A DNA stretch of 10,119 bases, from positions 1 to 10,119 of the forward strand of contig JANBTH010000880.1 in assembly GCA_027578815.1 (NCBI GenBank), in the 5' to 3' direction. Below are positions 1-7,500 of the stretch, one piece after another. Source of the DNA: Coemansia sp. RSA 1804. Taxonomy: Eukaryota; Kickxellomycota; Kickxellomycetes; Kickxellales; Kickxellaceae. Made by a program: the position numbers and the translations under genes. Each line of letters begins with the position of its first letter. Within the stretch, counting starts at the first letter, position 1. A model generated the notes under the pieces. The model saw only the letters and a list, made by a program, of their open reading frames with translations. It was not told where the DNA came from and ran no database searches.

Positions 1-453
1 CTGCGTGGCAGCTGGTCGTCGCACCTGCGCTTCGAGAAGTCGCCCACGCAGTCCGAGACATTGTGGACGGCGGTGGCGCTCCCGCCAGAGGCCGAGAGGT
101 ACTACCAGTTCGGGTACTTTACGATGCGGCTCAACGAGCTTGTGCCGGGGATGGAGCGAGTTCTGCCGCAGACGGATACGCGGTTCCGACCCGACCAGCG
201 GGCCTACGAGGAGGGCCAGATTGACGATGCCGAGGAGATCAAGCACCAGCTCGAGGAAGCCCAGCGCGCACGGAAGCGCGAGCGCGATGCCGCGGGCGAA
301 AAGTGGACGCCCCGCTGGTTTGAGGAGCGCGACGACCCGCATAGCCCCGCGGCTGGCTGCTCGTGGCAGTACACGGGCGGGTACTGGGATGCGCGGGCCA
401 ACCGCGATTTCCCGGAATCGGTTGATCTGTGGAACACCCAGAGCCAGAGCTAG
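1..453 (+). CDS. Oxysterol-binding protein-related protein (ORP/OSH family), C-terminal part, 5' truncated
   Basis: The reading frame is open from base 1 to TAG at 451-453, giving the last 150 residues of a protein whose start lies outside the window. ORP proteins carry sterols and phosphoinositides such as PI4P between membranes at contact sites. What is seen fits the end of the ligand-binding domain. An aromatic stretch with LNEL at 121-144 is followed by TDTRFRPDQR at 172-201, which matches the family pattern PPTDSRLRPDQR. Then come an acidic/basic helix (KHQLEEAQRARKRE) typical of the ORP C-terminal helix, a WTPRWFE block, and a final WQYTGGYW. The EQVSHHPP fingerprint and any PH or ankyrin domains would lie upstream, so the subtype cannot be told. 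The stop is 278 bp before the next gene. The family assignment is firm; the paralogue is not. Confidence 0.9.
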   Translation: MRGSWSSHLRFEKSPTQSETLWTAVALPPEAERYYQFGYFTMRLNELVPGMERVLPQTDTRFRPDQRAYEEGQIDDAEEIKHQLEEAQRARKRERDAAGEKWTPRWFEERDDPHSPAAGCSWQYTGGYWDARANRDFPESVDLWNTQSQS

Positions 454-731
454 AGTTGGGCTGCTTGATTAGATTGTTTAATATGTGATTACCGTGTGGC
501 AATAATAGTTTTTTTTCATAGCTCTATTCTCGTTGGGGAAAAGCTGTTCCTTTAGATCTGTTCACAAACAAAAAAATTAGCACCACTGGCAAAGAAAACT
601 TTGAAAGAAAAGATACACAGCTGAGCTTTTCCTTTCTCCTCCACCCGCTACAAGGTACTTTTTCAACACTAGCTTGCCTTTACTTTTTTTCTGTTTGTAT
701 CGCACGAACCCCCAGGCTCTAAAGAACAACC
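454..731 (+). promoter_or_regulatory. Intergenic: ORP 3' UTR and Zuotin promoter/5' UTR
   Basis: This stretch holds the end of the upstream transcript and the control region of the Zuotin gene. It is AT-richer than the flanking genes, with T and A runs near 510-518 and 569-576 and a pyrimidine-rich tract at 627-645 that could mark transcription initiation. I see no TATAAA, no canonical AATAAA and no perfect heat-shock element, so the promoter appears TATA-less. Element assignment is by eye only. Confidence 0.4.
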
Positions 732-2048
732 ATGTCTGCCGACGTTCCCTTTGAAATCACCCTTTGCGCGGCTCCGGCCACTGCACCTGCTGCCGGCGAG
801 GCAAAGATCCACGGATCCGTGACGGCAGCGCAGTCGCAGGCAGTCAGCTCGGTGGGCGTGTACGTGCAGCACTACCGGCGGCGTCTGGAGAGCGCAGACA
901 GCAGCAGCAGCAGCGACGACCATCTGAAGGCGCACAGCGACCACGTGACGGCGGAGACGTCGAGGGCGCTGCAGAACATGGCGGTTGGCGACGAGGAGGA
1001 CGAGGAGGAGAGCGCGCTGCTTCTGGCCAGCGACCCGAAGCAGTGGAAGAAGCAGGACCACTACGCGGTGCTCGGGCTGTCGAGGCTGCGGTACCGCGCA
1101 ACGGTGGACGACATTGTGAAGAGCCACCGCAAGAAGGTGCTCCGCCACCACCCGGACAAGAAGGCGGCGCAGGGGCTTGTCAACGACGACCGGTTCTTCA
1201 AGTGCATCCAGAAGGCGTTTGACATCCTCATGGACCCCGTCCGGCGCAAGCAGTGGGACTCCGTGGACCCCGCCATCTCCACAGCCATCCCGACGGGCAA
1301 GGAGAAGGACGCCGACTTCTACGCCCTCTTCCGTCCCGTGTTCGAGCGCGAGGCCCGGTTCTCCACCAAGCAGCCGGTGCCCGAGCTGGGCGACGCCGAC
1401 AGTGCGCGCGAGGACGTCGAGGGCTTCTACTCGTTCTGGTACGAGTTCGATTCGTGGCGCTCGTTCGAGTACCTCGACAAGGATGCGGCCGACGGCAACG
1501 GCAACCGCGACGAGAAGCGGTACATCGAGGGGAAGAACCGGAAGGAGCGGGCGAACAGGAAGAAGGAGGATGTGCAGCGGATCAGCACGCTGGTTGAGAC
1601 CGCGATGAAGGCCGATCCGCGGATGGTGCAGTTCCGGGAGGACGACAAGCGCAAGCGCAATGCCAAGCGCGATGCCCGCGAGGAGGAGGCGCGGAAGGCT
1701 GCCGAGGCCAAGAAGGCCGCCGACGAGGCTGTTGCCAAGGCTGCCTCCGAGTCGGCGGCCAAGGAGGACGAGCTCAAGAAGCAGCGCCAGCAGGCCCACA
1801 AGCTGCTCAAGAAGGAGCAGCGTGCGCTCAAGGTCCTGTTCAAGACTGCCAACTACTTTGTGCCCGCCGACTCCGCCCCGTCTGCTGCTGACATCACCGC
1901 TGCCACCGAGAAGCTCGACAAGATCATTGCCGCCACGCCTGACTTTGAGAAGCTGGTCGCCATCCGCGAGCAGATCGAGAAGGCCCATGCTGCCGGCGGA
2001 AGCGAGTCTGGCCGTGCTGCCGTTGACGAGGCTGTGTCCAAGCTCTAG
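732..2048 (+). CDS. ZUO1: Zuotin, ribosome-associated J-domain co-chaperone (RAC subunit; DNAJC2/MPP11 family)
   Basis: 438 residues, close to yeast Zuo1. Zuotin pairs with the atypical Hsp70 Ssz1 as the ribosome-associated complex and stimulates Ssb-type Hsp70s on nascent chains at the ribosome exit. Seen here: a lead with five serines (57-61); an acidic patch (87-93); the DPKQWKKQDHYAVLGL entry to the J-domain (101-116); the J-domain at about 109-177 with HPD at 140-142, the triad that triggers Hsp70 ATPase; and the Zuotin homology region (about 195-315) with FYSFWYEFDSWRSFEYLD at 232-249. A charged helix (about 305-350) and a C-terminal segment fitting the four-helix bundle follow. The SANT domains of animal MPP11 are absent, as in yeasts. 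The ATG has A at -3 and nothing upstream resembles a J-protein. The protein ends in Ser-Lys-Leu, a canonical PTS1, odd for a cytosolic chaperone. No intron seen. Confidence 0.95.
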   Translation: MSADVPFEITLCAAPATAPAAGEAKIHGSVTAAQSQAVSSVGVYVQHYRRRLESADSSSSSDDHLKAHSDHVTAETSRALQNMAVGDEEDEEESALLLASDPKQWKKQDHYAVLGLSRLRYRATVDDIVKSHRKKVLRHHPDKKAAQGLVNDDRFFKCIQKAFDILMDPVRRKQWDSVDPAISTAIPTGKEKDADFYALFRPVFEREARFSTKQPVPELGDADSAREDVEGFYSFWYEFDSWRSFEYLDKDAADGNGNRDEKRYIEGKNRKERANRKKEDVQRISTLVETAMKADPRMVQFREDDKRKRNAKRDAREEEARKAAEAKKAADEAVAKAASESAAKEDELKKQRQQAHKLLKKEQRALKVLFKTANYFVPADSAPSAADITAATEKLDKIIAATPDFEKLVAIREQIEKAHAAGGSESGRAAVDEAVSKL

Positions 2049-2346
2049 ATCGCATATTGCAAGCTTTCCCAGGAGCTGGGAGAGAGAATTAGGGGTTTCC
2101 AGGAGTTGGGGGTTGTGTGGTCCCGTTTATCCCACAAGCAGAAGAAGCAACAACAAAGATAGAACACCTGGATTGGTTAGTTGGCTGGTTAGTTTATTGG
2201 TTTTGCAATTTCCTTGTTGTTATTATTACTATTGACATGAAGACCAAAGCGCAAAAACATGAGGAATTGTTGTAGCAGCAATTAACAAAGTATTGTATTT
2301 GTCGTGTTATCTTGTCGTTGTTGCCTATTATAGTGTCCTGGCTTAG
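2049..2346 (+). promoter_or_regulatory. Intergenic: Zuotin 3' UTR and NRDE2 upstream region
   Basis: 298 bp between two co-oriented genes. Near the Zuotin stop is a small inverted repeat, cccag-gag-ctggg at 2068-2080, and a second similar copy (tccaggagttggg) begins about 30 bp later at 2098. Further on, tggttagtt occurs twice (2174-2182 and 2186-2194), and reversed CCAAT boxes (attgg) lie at 2172-2176 and 2196-2200. That spacing could suit a CCAAT-binding factor acting on the NRDE2 promoter. There is no TATAAA and no AATAAA. Functional roles are inference. Confidence 0.35.
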
Positions 2347-5300
2347 ATGGACCGGGAAACGGGGTATCCAAGCGACGACAGCGACGCGCTCTTCCCGTCG
2401 TTTGCTTCAGCACCGCCACCACCACCAGCAGCAGCATTAGATACGGCGGGACGGGCAGAGGAAAAGAGGCGTGTGCGAAAACGAAAAAAGTCCGACGAAG
2501 GGCACCGGCCCAAGAAGCACAAGCACAGAAGGCATGAGCAGAGGAGTAGTAGACGCCGTCGGCAAAGAGACGGCGACGGCTCAAGATCCGATGACGAGAG
2601 GGACGCAGAAGCCGCGCTGGAGGAGCTGGTCCGCGAGCGGTACGTAACAGTCGACAGGAGAGGAGATGCCAACCTCCGTCTGTTCAAGGAGTCTGCGCGG
2701 CCGGGCGCACCAAAGTTCAAGCGCAGCAGGGCGAGCAGAAACCGTGTCCTCGGATTGCGGCCCGATGCCGCCGGGTCTCTGCTTTTTATCGACCCCGCCA
2801 GTCGTCGTGACAATCCGGAGATTCGGCTGGTGTGCGGTATAGGAGGAGCCAAGGAGCAGCTGCCGCGCTATCATGCTGCCGCGGACTGGACTGGCCAGGC
2901 AGTCGGTGCTGAACGTGTAATCCCACCAGTTTCGGCAGAGTCTCATGTTCAAGCGATAGTGGATGAGGACTACATACTGCTGGATGACACGCAGACGCAG
3001 ACCAACTCGAAAGCTGTCCAGACACAGAGCAAATACGACGACGAAGCCAAGGACGAGGATGGTGTGCGTGGACGGCCAGACTTTAGAAGCCTGGAAGGAA
3101 TGGCCAGACCGGACTCATCTGGCGCCGTTGCGATGGATAAGGGAACAACGCTCACTGGCGTAGACGGGCAAACAGGTTGGAGGGATCCGGCAGCGACAAA
3201 GGCAGTGGCAGAGCTGGAGGCGCGGATCCGCATGGACAAGCACGATGTGGCAGCATGGATGGATCTAGCTGTCTGCCAGAGGGAGATAGCCGAGGCTGCC
3301 TTTGTGTCCGGAAGCCGCCGCCAATCCAGACGCACGGTTGTCGAGCTCCAGCTGGAAGTATATCGACGCGGACTGGAGGCAAATCCGCGGAGTCCGGGGC
3401 TTGCGCTTGGGTATCTCGCACAGTGCAACGAGATCATGGATGCAGAGTCGCTGGCGGGGGAGTGGGAGAGGGTTGCAGGAGACATAGACGACATTGGCAT
3501 TGTCATGGAGTACGTCGGGTTTTGCCAGGGAACGATGGTGCCAAGACGGTCGGTGGACTGGATGATCGGTGTCTACGCAAGATCGGTGAAGCGGGTTCTT
3601 TGTTGCGGACTCCGCCAGAACCCGCAGACCAGAGCGCGTGCATCGATGTGCGCCATGGAGCTTCTGCATTGTCTCTGCCTGTTTCTTCGGGACGCCGGGT
3701 ACCTTGAGCGCGCGGTGGCGACATACCAGGCCGTGCTGGAGTGGTATGTGCTTCCGCCAACCGAACTCGTAGACGCGACCCATGGCCACCGCCTGCATTC
3801 GTTCGAGGCGTTCTGGAACTCTGGATGCAAGCGCACTGGACACGCAGGCGCCAAGGGCTGGGCCTCCTTTGCGGGAGACATGAACGAACAGCACGCGCTA
3901 GGTTCGAGGGATGGCAGTTCTGAAGTAATACGGTCGCTTTTCCCAAAGATGGAGACCAGCAGCGCCTCAGACGACTTCTACAGCGCCGAAGTTGAATGTA
4001 TGCACCGGTGCGCCGGCACAGTGCTGGAGCCGGTTTCGATGCGGGACATTGATCCGGACTGGATTAACACGGTTGATCCGTTTGCGGTGACTATCTTTGA
4101 GGACCTGGCGCCATTCCTCGTTGACATGGAGTGGAGCGAGGACGCTGCTGGCGCGCTGCTTGACCGCTTCCTCCAGTTTTCCGGCGTTGTTGGTCCGCGC
4201 ACCTTTGTGTTTACGCACCACACGTCCCGCGGAAAGGACGATACGGCGCTGGATGAGCTTGCGTGTGCGCTGCCTCACGACAGCTGCGATGCCACAGACC
4301 CTCCTTCTCAACTCGATCCCTTGCGCTGGGCACAGGATCCGCCGTGCTCCTTGCCCTTTGTGTCGTTGCCGTGCGGACTCGACTCAATCGACATGCCCCT
4401 TCCCTACGCAAAGTACTGCCTGTGGATGCAGCCCACTAGTAGAGTCCTCCAGGAGGTTGCAGCCAATGCTCTGGAGCTGCTGGCCACAGCAGCCAGCAGA
4501 CTGTCTTCGGACATGCGGCTCCAGCTGTGTGTGGTGCTGGTGGAGTGGGCCTTTGTTGTGGGGTCTGCCGAGGACGGCAAACAGCTGGGCAAGCGGATTC
4601 TTGCGTGCTACCCTACCAGTCTGACGCTTTGGAACTCGTTTGCCAAGATGCATGCGCGAATCGGCGACTGGGACGAAGCGCGACGGGTGTGGTCCAGATC
4701 TCTGGCCTTTGCTGCACAGCTCCCGGCGACCGAGAAGGGGAAATGGGCCATTGTCGTCCGCAAGTCGTGGGCGGTTCTTGAGCTGATGCATGGGCGTGGG
4801 CTTGCAGTGGCCGCGCGAATCGTATGTGCCGAGACGGGCTCTGAGCTCCAAGAACTTGCTCAAAAGGACACTGATAATACTTCGTCTGCCGTCTCCTTGC
4901 GCCAGGATGTGCTTCGTGCGCTGCAGTGGGTCAGACAGGAGGAGCATGCTCTGCGTGTGAGCTCAAACGCCGAAGCCAGGGACGCAGCTGCCGCTCTCCT
5001 ACTGTGGCTCACATACGCTGAGACGCTTGATGTGCGAGCTATAGACAAAGCCTTTGCAGAGCTGGGAGCAAGCGAGCAAACGCGTACCAACGAGCGTCTG
5101 TGGATGGAGCTGTGTGCCGTGCATCTTTTCCACAGCTCCTCAACCAGCGTGCATCGGATCGGGGATCTTCGTAAACGAGCGCTGTCTGCCGTTGAGATGT
5201 ACCCGCACAACGTGGTGTTCTGGGAGATCCTTCTCCAAAGCGAAGCCCGCTTCAGAGTATCCAGCCGCGTGCGACTGGTGCTGGAGAAAGCGTCCAAGCG

Positions 5301-5697
5301 CAGCGATTCTCAGCGGCGCCCATCCATGCAGATGCTCTTCGTCTATGTGCGAATGCGGCTGGATCGTCAGAGCAGTGCGAGCGCTGACGTGTGCATCTCG
5401 AACACTCGGATGGCCTTGGGGAAGGCCGCTTGCGGGGGGACAGGCAAATCACCACTCGCGTGGATGTTTGGATATGCCTTTGAACAGCAGCATGGTTCTG
5501 CGAAATCTGCAGCGAAGGTTCTATCGTCGGCGACTCGGCAGTGTCCGTGGGCGAAGCGCTTCTTTATGGCGGCAATTGCCAATGGACTAACGGTGGGAAC
5601 AGATGATCCTGGTGGTTCCACCAGAGGCGCGCTGGTGCGCCAGATGGTTGCGTGCGGCTTACGTCTTAACACGATGGTCAAGCAGTCTCACCTGTGA
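2347..5697 (+). CDS. NRDE2: NRDE2 homologue (Nrl1-like), HAT/TPR-repeat nuclear RNA-surveillance protein
   Basis: 1116 residues in one exon. NRDE-2 acts in nuclear RNAi in worms. Fission-yeast Nrl1 and human NRDE2 bind the exosome helicase Mtl1/MTR4 and affect splicing, R-loops and RNA decay. Visible: LFPSFASAP at 15-23, like the human LFPAFAG start; a Lys/Arg-rich tract (about 39-76), probably nuclear localisation; a region around VLGL (134-137) that may correspond to the MTR4-interacting segment; then helical HAT repeats from about 280 to the end. Diagnostic blocks are FEAFWNSG (486-493) followed by GAKGW (501-505), matching FEPFWDSG and GARGW in human NRDE2, and QCPWAK (1065-1070), matching NCPWAK. 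The ATG has T at -3 but G at +4 and lies just before the conserved start motif. A Pro run and a Gln/Thr-rich DDTQTQTNSK patch look disordered. Function is inferred from the family. Confidence 0.9.
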   Translation: MDRETGYPSDDSDALFPSFASAPPPPPAAALDTAGRAEEKRRVRKRKKSDEGHRPKKHKHRRHEQRSSRRRRQRDGDGSRSDDERDAEAALEELVRERYVTVDRRGDANLRLFKESARPGAPKFKRSRASRNRVLGLRPDAAGSLLFIDPASRRDNPEIRLVCGIGGAKEQLPRYHAAADWTGQAVGAERVIPPVSAESHVQAIVDEDYILLDDTQTQTNSKAVQTQSKYDDEAKDEDGVRGRPDFRSLEGMARPDSSGAVAMDKGTTLTGVDGQTGWRDPAATKAVAELEARIRMDKHDVAAWMDLAVCQREIAEAAFVSGSRRQSRRTVVELQLEVYRRGLEANPRSPGLALGYLAQCNEIMDAESLAGEWERVAGDIDDIGIVMEYVGFCQGTMVPRRSVDWMIGVYARSVKRVLCCGLRQNPQTRARASMCAMELLHCLCLFLRDAGYLERAVATYQAVLEWYVLPPTELVDATHGHRLHSFEAFWNSGCKRTGHAGAKGWASFAGDMNEQHALGSRDGSSEVIRSLFPKMETSSASDDFYSAEVECMHRCAGTVLEPVSMRDIDPDWINTVDPFAVTIFEDLAPFLVDMEWSEDAAGALLDRFLQFSGVVGPRTFVFTHHTSRGKDDTALDELACALPHDSCDATDPPSQLDPLRWAQDPPCSLPFVSLPCGLDSIDMPLPYAKYCLWMQPTSRVLQEVAANALELLATAASRLSSDMRLQLCVVLVEWAFVVGSAEDGKQLGKRILACYPTSLTLWNSFAKMHARIGDWDEARRVWSRSLAFAAQLPATEKGKWAIVVRKSWAVLELMHGRGLAVAARIVCAETGSELQELAQKDTDNTSSAVSLRQDVLRALQWVRQEEHALRVSSNAEARDAAAALLLWLTYAETLDVRAIDKAFAELGASEQTRTNERLWMELCAVHLFHSSSTSVHRIGDLRKRALSAVEMYPHNVVFWEILLQSEARFRVSSRVRLVLEKASKRSDSQRRPSMQMLFVYVRMRLDRQSSASADVCISNTRMALGKAACGGTGKSPLAWMFGYAFEQQHGSAKSAAKVLSSATRQCPWAKRFFMAAIANGLTVGTDDPGGSTRGALVRQMVACGLRLNTMVKQSHL

Positions 5698-5833
5698 ACA
5701 AAAGTAACTTGGAATATGGAAGAAAAACAATCGATTTCTTTTTTCTATTCACGTCATCCACACTGCTTTTTGTTTAATCGCACCTAGAATGGTGGGGTCT
5801 TTCTTTGCCAATTGGCTCCAAAAGCATTTTCTT

Positions 5834-5839
5834 AATAAA
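5834..5839 (+). terminator. Candidate poly(A) signal AATAAA for NRDE2
   Basis: A canonical AATAAA lies 137 bp after the NRDE2 stop codon. Position and orientation suit the upstream gene. Fungal poly(A) signals are degenerate, so this is only a candidate. Confidence 0.35.
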
Positions 5840-6213
5840 AGAGGCACCAAATCTCCGAAAATCTACTCTTATCATTGTCGTTGGAACACAGTTGGGGAAA
5901 TTGTTCGGATTTTAGCCGCACACATCGCACCGTCCGAAAAGAGCCTATTCAAGTGTTGGAAAGCTATTCTCTTTTTTTTCCCTTTTTTTGCAAGTGGAAG
6001 AGAAGGTGCTTACAACATTGAGATCGTTTGGATGTCGCATACGGCCTTCTCAGCCTATCGCCCCTCTGCTTCCAACCAATACATCATACATACTACTGTG
6101 AATACCGCGGATCGTCACTTGCGTTCATCGGAAACTTTAGCATTTTGTTTTTTGCACACCTTTGTTAACTGCTGCTGCGGTTCTTGCTTACGAATAGAGC
6201 ATGCAGCAACAAG

Positions 6214-6218
6214 ACCAA
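6214..6218 (+). promoter_or_regulatory. CCAAT box upstream of the alcohol dehydrogenase
   Basis: CCAAT on the coding strand, 76 bp before the TATA box, a usual distance for a HAP/NF-Y site. A second CCAAT lies at 6076-6080. The assignment rests on motif and position only. Confidence 0.4.
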
Positions 6219-6289
6219 TCACTAGAAACACAAACGCAACATCCAAGCGCTTGATTATTAATATACGAATATTCCGCCTTTTGGGAGAG

Positions 6290-6297
6290 TATAAAAG
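6290..6297 (+). promoter_or_regulatory. TATA box of the alcohol dehydrogenase
   Basis: TATAAAAG, a textbook TATA box, 140 bp before ATG 6430. Initiation about 30-60 bp downstream would give a leader of roughly 80-110 nt that contains no ATG in the dehydrogenase frame. The three genes to the left lack such a box, which suggests regulated rather than constitutive expression here. Confidence 0.65.
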
Positions 6298-6429
6298 CAC
6301 TGGGTGCCGCCCGTCTCCACATTCTACTTAGTATCAACGGCAACATTCCCCCATCTTCCTAACAAAAAACTACACTTACTCAACTACAACTACCCAACGG
6401 CGCCTGCAAGTACTCCTCATATCATCAAA

Positions 6430-7374
6430 ATGGTTGAAGGCAAGATTAACGAGATCCACGGCTGGGCTGCAAAGAAACCTGGAATCACTGTTGAGCCATG
6501 GTCCTACAAACCCCGTCCTCTAGGCGAGAACGACGTGGAGATCAAGATTGAATACAGCGGCATCTGCGGTTCGGATCTGCATACAATAAAGGAGGAGTGG
6601 GGCACCACTCCCTACCCGGTGATTGTCGGGCACGAGATTGTTGGAAGGGTTATCACCAAGGGAGAGAAAGTAGCACATCTGGACGAAGGCGACCTTGTTG
6701 GCGTCGGCGCCCAGGTTTTCGCCTGTCTTAAGCAGGACTGCAATGCATGCAGCCGTGACTACGACCCGCACTGTCCTGAAAAGGTCTTTACGTTTAGTTC
6801 CCGCTACGCCGATGGGGAGCAGGCCCAGGGCGGCTATGCCGAGGCTGTGCGTGTTGATTCCAACTACGCTTTCAAGATCCCTGCCTCCATCGATCCGGTG
6901 TATGCCCCGCCTCTGATGTGCGGTGGCACCACGGTCTTTGCTCCAATGGTGCGCAAGGGCGTGAAGAAGGGCGACCGTGTGGGTGTTGTTGGTATTGGTG
7001 GTCTCGGCCACCTTGCTATCCAGTATGCCAGAGCCCTGGGTGCCGAGGTTGTTGCCTTCTCGCACTCCTCAAACAAGAAGGAGCAGAGTCTAGAGCTTGG
7101 TGCCACAAAGTTCGTCGATACGTCGAACAAGGACGAGCTGGATTCTGTCCGCCGCTCCCTGGACTACCTGTTCGTCACATCTAGTGCTCAGTCAAACCAG
7201 TACAACGAGTACATTTCGTGGATGGACCTTGAGGGCCAAATTGTTCTGCTTGCTCTTCCAAAGGGCGACATGTCCTTCTCTCCCAGCGAGTTCATTCATA
7301 CCGAGGTGGCTCTCACTGGTTCTCTGATTGGCGGCATCAATGTGCTTAAAAAGACTCTCGAGTTCTCTGCCTAG
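6430..7374 (+). CDS. Zinc-dependent NADP(H) alcohol dehydrogenase, CAD/Adh6 type, cut short by an in-frame TAG
   Basis: Members reduce aldehydes (aromatic, branched or linear) to alcohols with NADPH in the cytosol. From ATG 6430 (A at -3, G at +4) it reads 314 residues to TAG 7372-7374; the family usually has about 350-360. Catalytic zinc ligands are present: Cys46 in SGICGSD, His68-Glu69 in GHE, and Cys164. His51 matches the usual proton-relay position. The structural-zinc cysteines are 99, 104, 107 and 115, with four residues between the first two where two is usual. The Rossmann loop GIGGLGHLA is at 188-196, and the SHSSNKK stretch after the second strand suggests NADP. The lost C-terminus belongs to the catalytic domain and would normally help close its fold, so the 314-residue product is probably unstable. 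The next 41 codons continue the family sequence in the same frame. TATA and CCAAT boxes lie upstream. Confidence 0.88.
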   Translation: MVEGKINEIHGWAAKKPGITVEPWSYKPRPLGENDVEIKIEYSGICGSDLHTIKEEWGTTPYPVIVGHEIVGRVITKGEKVAHLDEGDLVGVGAQVFACLKQDCNACSRDYDPHCPEKVFTFSSRYADGEQAQGGYAEAVRVDSNYAFKIPASIDPVYAPPLMCGGTTVFAPMVRKGVKKGDRVGVVGIGGLGHLAIQYARALGAEVVAFSHSSNKKEQSLELGATKFVDTSNKDELDSVRRSLDYLFVTSSAQSNQYNEYISWMDLEGQIVLLALPKGDMSFSPSEFIHTEVALTGSLIGGINVLKKTLEFSA

Positions 7375-7500
7375 CACAACATTCTGCCCATCATTGAGCG
7401 CTTCCCGATGGAGAAGGTCAACGATGCCCTGGCTCGCGTTGATGCCGGCAAGGTCCGCTATCGCGTTGTGCTTGAGAACCCAAAGAGTAGCAACCTTTAA
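7375..7500 (+). pseudogene. Intact C-terminal tail of the alcohol dehydrogenase, beyond the in-frame TAG
   Basis: In the same frame as the dehydrogenase, 41 codons (HNILPIIERFPM onward) run to TAA at 7498-7500. They match the normal family ending: an HNI.P.IE.FPM segment, a VNDAL helix, and KVRYRVVL at 7450-7473, equivalent to the conserved VRYRFVL strand. Counting the TAG as one residue gives 356 residues, the normal family length, with no gap on either side. The stop therefore replaces a single amino acid. The tail has no start codon context of its own and is either dead sequence or expressed only by read-through, editing or correction of an error. Confidence 0.8.

Larger units (their letters stand above)
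5698..6429 (+). promoter_or_regulatory. Intergenic: NRDE2 3' end and alcohol dehydrogenase promoter/5' UTR
   Basis: 732 bp without a recognised gene. The left part should carry the NRDE2 3' UTR, with a possible poly(A) signal at 5834. A perfect palindrome gccaattggc at 5807-5816 contains CCAAT on both strands. The right part is the dehydrogenase promoter, with CCAAT boxes at 6076-6080 and 6214-6218, a TATA box at 6290 and an A/C-rich leader of about 100 nt before ATG 6430. An open frame of 180 codons runs through it (5789-6331) but lacks family resemblance and overlaps the TATA box; it is discussed under findings. Confidence 0.5.

Noticed and set aside
537..549. Possible heat-shock element before Zuotin (gaa...ttc)
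   Set aside because: The GAA and TTC units are separated by six bases rather than two, and no third unit is in register.
899..915. AGC trinucleotide repeat in Zuotin as a possible expanded microsatellite
   Set aside because: Only five units, encoding Ser57-61 in a disordered lead. Short Ser runs there are unremarkable.
669..1988. 439-codon open frame on the minus strand, nearly the full length of Zuotin
   Set aside because: It lies exactly opposite a well-supported gene. Its product is a low-complexity Leu/Val/Arg/His-rich string, as expected when a GC-rich, codon-biased gene is read backwards. No domain is recognisable.
2343..2852. Open frames on both strands inside NRDE2 (for example 2343-2852 and 3265-3894 on -, 4097-4624 on +)
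   Set aside because: All overlap the NRDE2 frame, have biased compositions and show no family features. They are shadows of GC-rich coding sequence.
3384..3393. tccgcgga (pleiotropic drug response element-like) and a near match at 6104-6111
   Set aside because: The perfect copy lies inside NRDE2 coding sequence. The promoter copy has one mismatch and Pdr1-type control is not established for such fungi. It is weak evidence.
6304..6429. Upstream extension of the dehydrogenase from a GTG at 6304
   Set aside because: GTG is not a normal eukaryotic start. The stretch is leader sequence just after the TATA box, and ATG 6430 has a good context at the normal family N-terminus.
7342..7374. A tiny intron ending at the dehydrogenase TAG (gtg...tag)
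   Set aside because: It would be only about 33 nt, has no branch-point-like sequence and would delete residues that fit the family. The TAG replaces exactly one aligned position, so splicing is not needed to restore homology.
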